NCBI RefSeq assembly: GCF_022878925.1
Contig: NZ_CP084626.1
Location: forward strand, 1,364,001 to 1,428,000
DNA length: 64,000 bases
Direction of reading: 5' to 3'
From: Caballeronia sp. TF1N1
Lineage (GTDB): Bacteria; Pseudomonadota; Gammaproteobacteria; Burkholderiales; Burkholderiaceae
Both the position numbers and the translations under genes were made by a program. The notes beneath the pieces were generated by a model. The model searched no databases. It had not been told where the DNA came from and worked only from the letters and a program-made list of their open reading frames with translations. Positions 63,281 to 64,000 of this stretch are shown here, in pieces. The stretch's first letter is position 1, and each line of letters starts with the position of its first letter.

Positions 63281-63583
63281 ATGATCATTCGAGCCACCGC
63301 CCTTGCAGCAGTCATCGCTGTTTCCAGCCTCACGATCAGCGCGAGCCCGGCGTTCGCCGCCAACAGCCAGCAATCGAAGATGACCGACTGCAACAAGCAG
63401 GCAGCCGACAAGAAAGGCGATGAGCGCAAGGCGTTCATGAAGAGTTGTCTGTCGTCGTCGGCGCCCGCCGCCGCGCCCATGACCCAGCAAGAGAAGATGA
63501 CCGCGTGCAATGGTCAGGCATCCGGCAAGAAGGGCGACGACCGCAAGGCGTTCATGAAGAGCTGCCTCAGCAACAAAGGCTGA
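63281..63583 (+). CDS. PsiF-repeat periplasmic protein
   Basis: A 100-residue exported protein. Signal peptide cleaved near AFA-AN, then two PsiF repeats of about 28 residues (KMTDCNKQAADKKGDERKAF... and KMTACNGQASGKKGDDRKAF...), each with two cysteines, joined by an Ala/Pro linker. The first PsiF protein was found as phosphate-starvation inducible in E. coli; the function is unknown. GGGAG lies upstream of ATG 63281. Followed by a hairpin at 63602. Confidence 0.83.
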   Translation: MIIRATALAAVIAVSSLTISASPAFAANSQQSKMTDCNKQAADKKGDERKAFMKSCLSSSAPAAAPMTQQEKMTACNGQASGKKGDDRKAFMKSCLSNKG

Positions 63584-63601
63584 TTGCCGGCATTGCGGAA
63601 T

Positions 63602-63625
63602 GCGCCGCGCGGCATCGCGCGGCGC
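63602..63625 (+). terminator. Perfect hairpin after the PsiF gene
   Basis: GCGCCGCGCG and CGCGCGGCGC form a ten-pair stem around GCAT, 18 bases after the stop. No T-run follows, so it may be a partial terminator or an mRNA 3' protector. Confidence 0.5.
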
Positions 63626-63796
63626 CCATCCTTCGCCACTTGCCGCTTGGGGATATTGCACTGCACCCAAGCAAATGATTCGCACCGTCGTCTTTTTCTC
63701 CTAAGATGGCGCGAAGGCGGCCCCCAATATTCGAAGAAACACGCCATCGGCCGCCGCTCGTCTAGCGGGGCGTCATGCCTCGCACGGAGGCAATGG

Positions 63797-64000
63797 ATGG
63801 CATGGAGACACAAGAACCGCTGGTTCAGGCGGTGGCTCGTCACGATCACCTTCTGGCTCGTGCCGGTGATGATCGTCGCGGTCAACGAAGTACGCGACGA
63901 AATGGCCTACAACACGGTCGATCTGCAAAAGTCGCTATCCACGTGGGAACTGACCGATGCCCAACGCGCATCGGGCGCCGCGGCTCGCTGTCATGGCGCG
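63797..64000 (+). CDS. Membrane protein, N-terminal part, cut by the window edge
   Basis: A reading frame of 68 codons open to the last base. It begins MAWRHKNRWFRRW, then one membrane helix (LVTITFWLVPVMIVAV), then a polar segment. GGAGG lies 6 bases before ATG 63797. The basic start and single early helix suggest an inner-membrane protein with a periplasmic or cytoplasmic domain to the right. Family unknown; it was too short at the edge for automatic calling. Confidence 0.6.
   Translation, partial: MAWRHKNRWFRRWLVTITFWLVPVMIVAVNEVRDEMAYNTVDLQKSLSTWELTDAQRASGAAARCHGA

Overview
The window looks like a chromosome segment of a Burkholderiaceae bacterium of the Paraburkholderia/Caballeronia type. 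The evidence is high G+C coding sequence, a paaABCDE phenylacetate operon, RND, MFS and DMT exporters, an ISNCY-type and an ISL3-type insertion sequence, the PrkA-YeaH-SpoVR stress module and a ribose ABC operon in the order rbsB-A-C-R-K. Genus assignment is inference from gene content and protein similarity. No rRNA, tRNA or CRISPR array was seen.

Layout. 1-2.9 kb: end of paaA, then paaB, C, D, E. 2.9-4.3 kb: an intact ISL3-family element flanked by a perfect 8-bp target duplication. 4.5-10.4 kb: a tripartite RND efflux operon (permease, adaptor, outer-membrane factor). 10.5-20 kb: a methyltransferase, an SBP56/methanethiol-oxidase-like gene coupled to a NicO-like membrane protein, rdgC, a diguanylate cyclase and its overlapping membrane protein, YihY, and a lipoprotein. 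20-28 kb: TehA, LysR, then many small secreted, zinc-ribbon, DUF and stress-type proteins, including a degenerate response-regulator receiver, and a beta-carbonic anhydrase. 28.2-33.3 kb: a glycosylation patch with a 12-TPR O-GlcNAc-transferase-like protein, a TFIIB zinc-ribbon protein, a CBS protein and a second TPR/glycosyltransferase. 33.5-35.0 kb: an ISNCY (IS1202-group) element. 35.1-37.3 kb: YciI, VOC and ECF42-type sigma genes in one transcription unit. 37.7-48 kb: a clan-A glycosidase-like lipoprotein, a leader with terminator in front of a DUF2917 gene, a tannase-like esterase lacking its usual disulfide, LysR, MFS, aldo/keto reductase, RarD and AI-2E transporter. 48-53 kb: SpoVR, YeaH, PrkA. 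53.5-56.1 kb: a hydratase and a chemoreceptor ending in DWETF. 56.3-62.6 kb: the ribose operon. 62.7 kb to the end: a small hypothetical, a PsiF-repeat protein and the start of a membrane protein cut by the window edge.

How genes work together. The paa genes encode the multicomponent ring epoxidase acting on phenylacetyl-CoA. The RND genes form one export machine. PrkA, YeaH and SpoVR form a conserved stress module. rbsBAC import ribose, rbsK phosphorylates it, and rbsR probably represses the operon through AACGTT-type palindromes.

Most unusual signals: the 39.80-40.04 kb leader (promoter, possibly leaderless 30-codon ORF, terminator, and a six-base sequence able to compete with the terminator); a family of GGCATTTTGCAT-type dispersed repeats, one copy forming the start of an outer-membrane protein gene; the NicO-like partner of the SBP56 enzyme; and the paired cysteine losses in the tannase-like enzyme.
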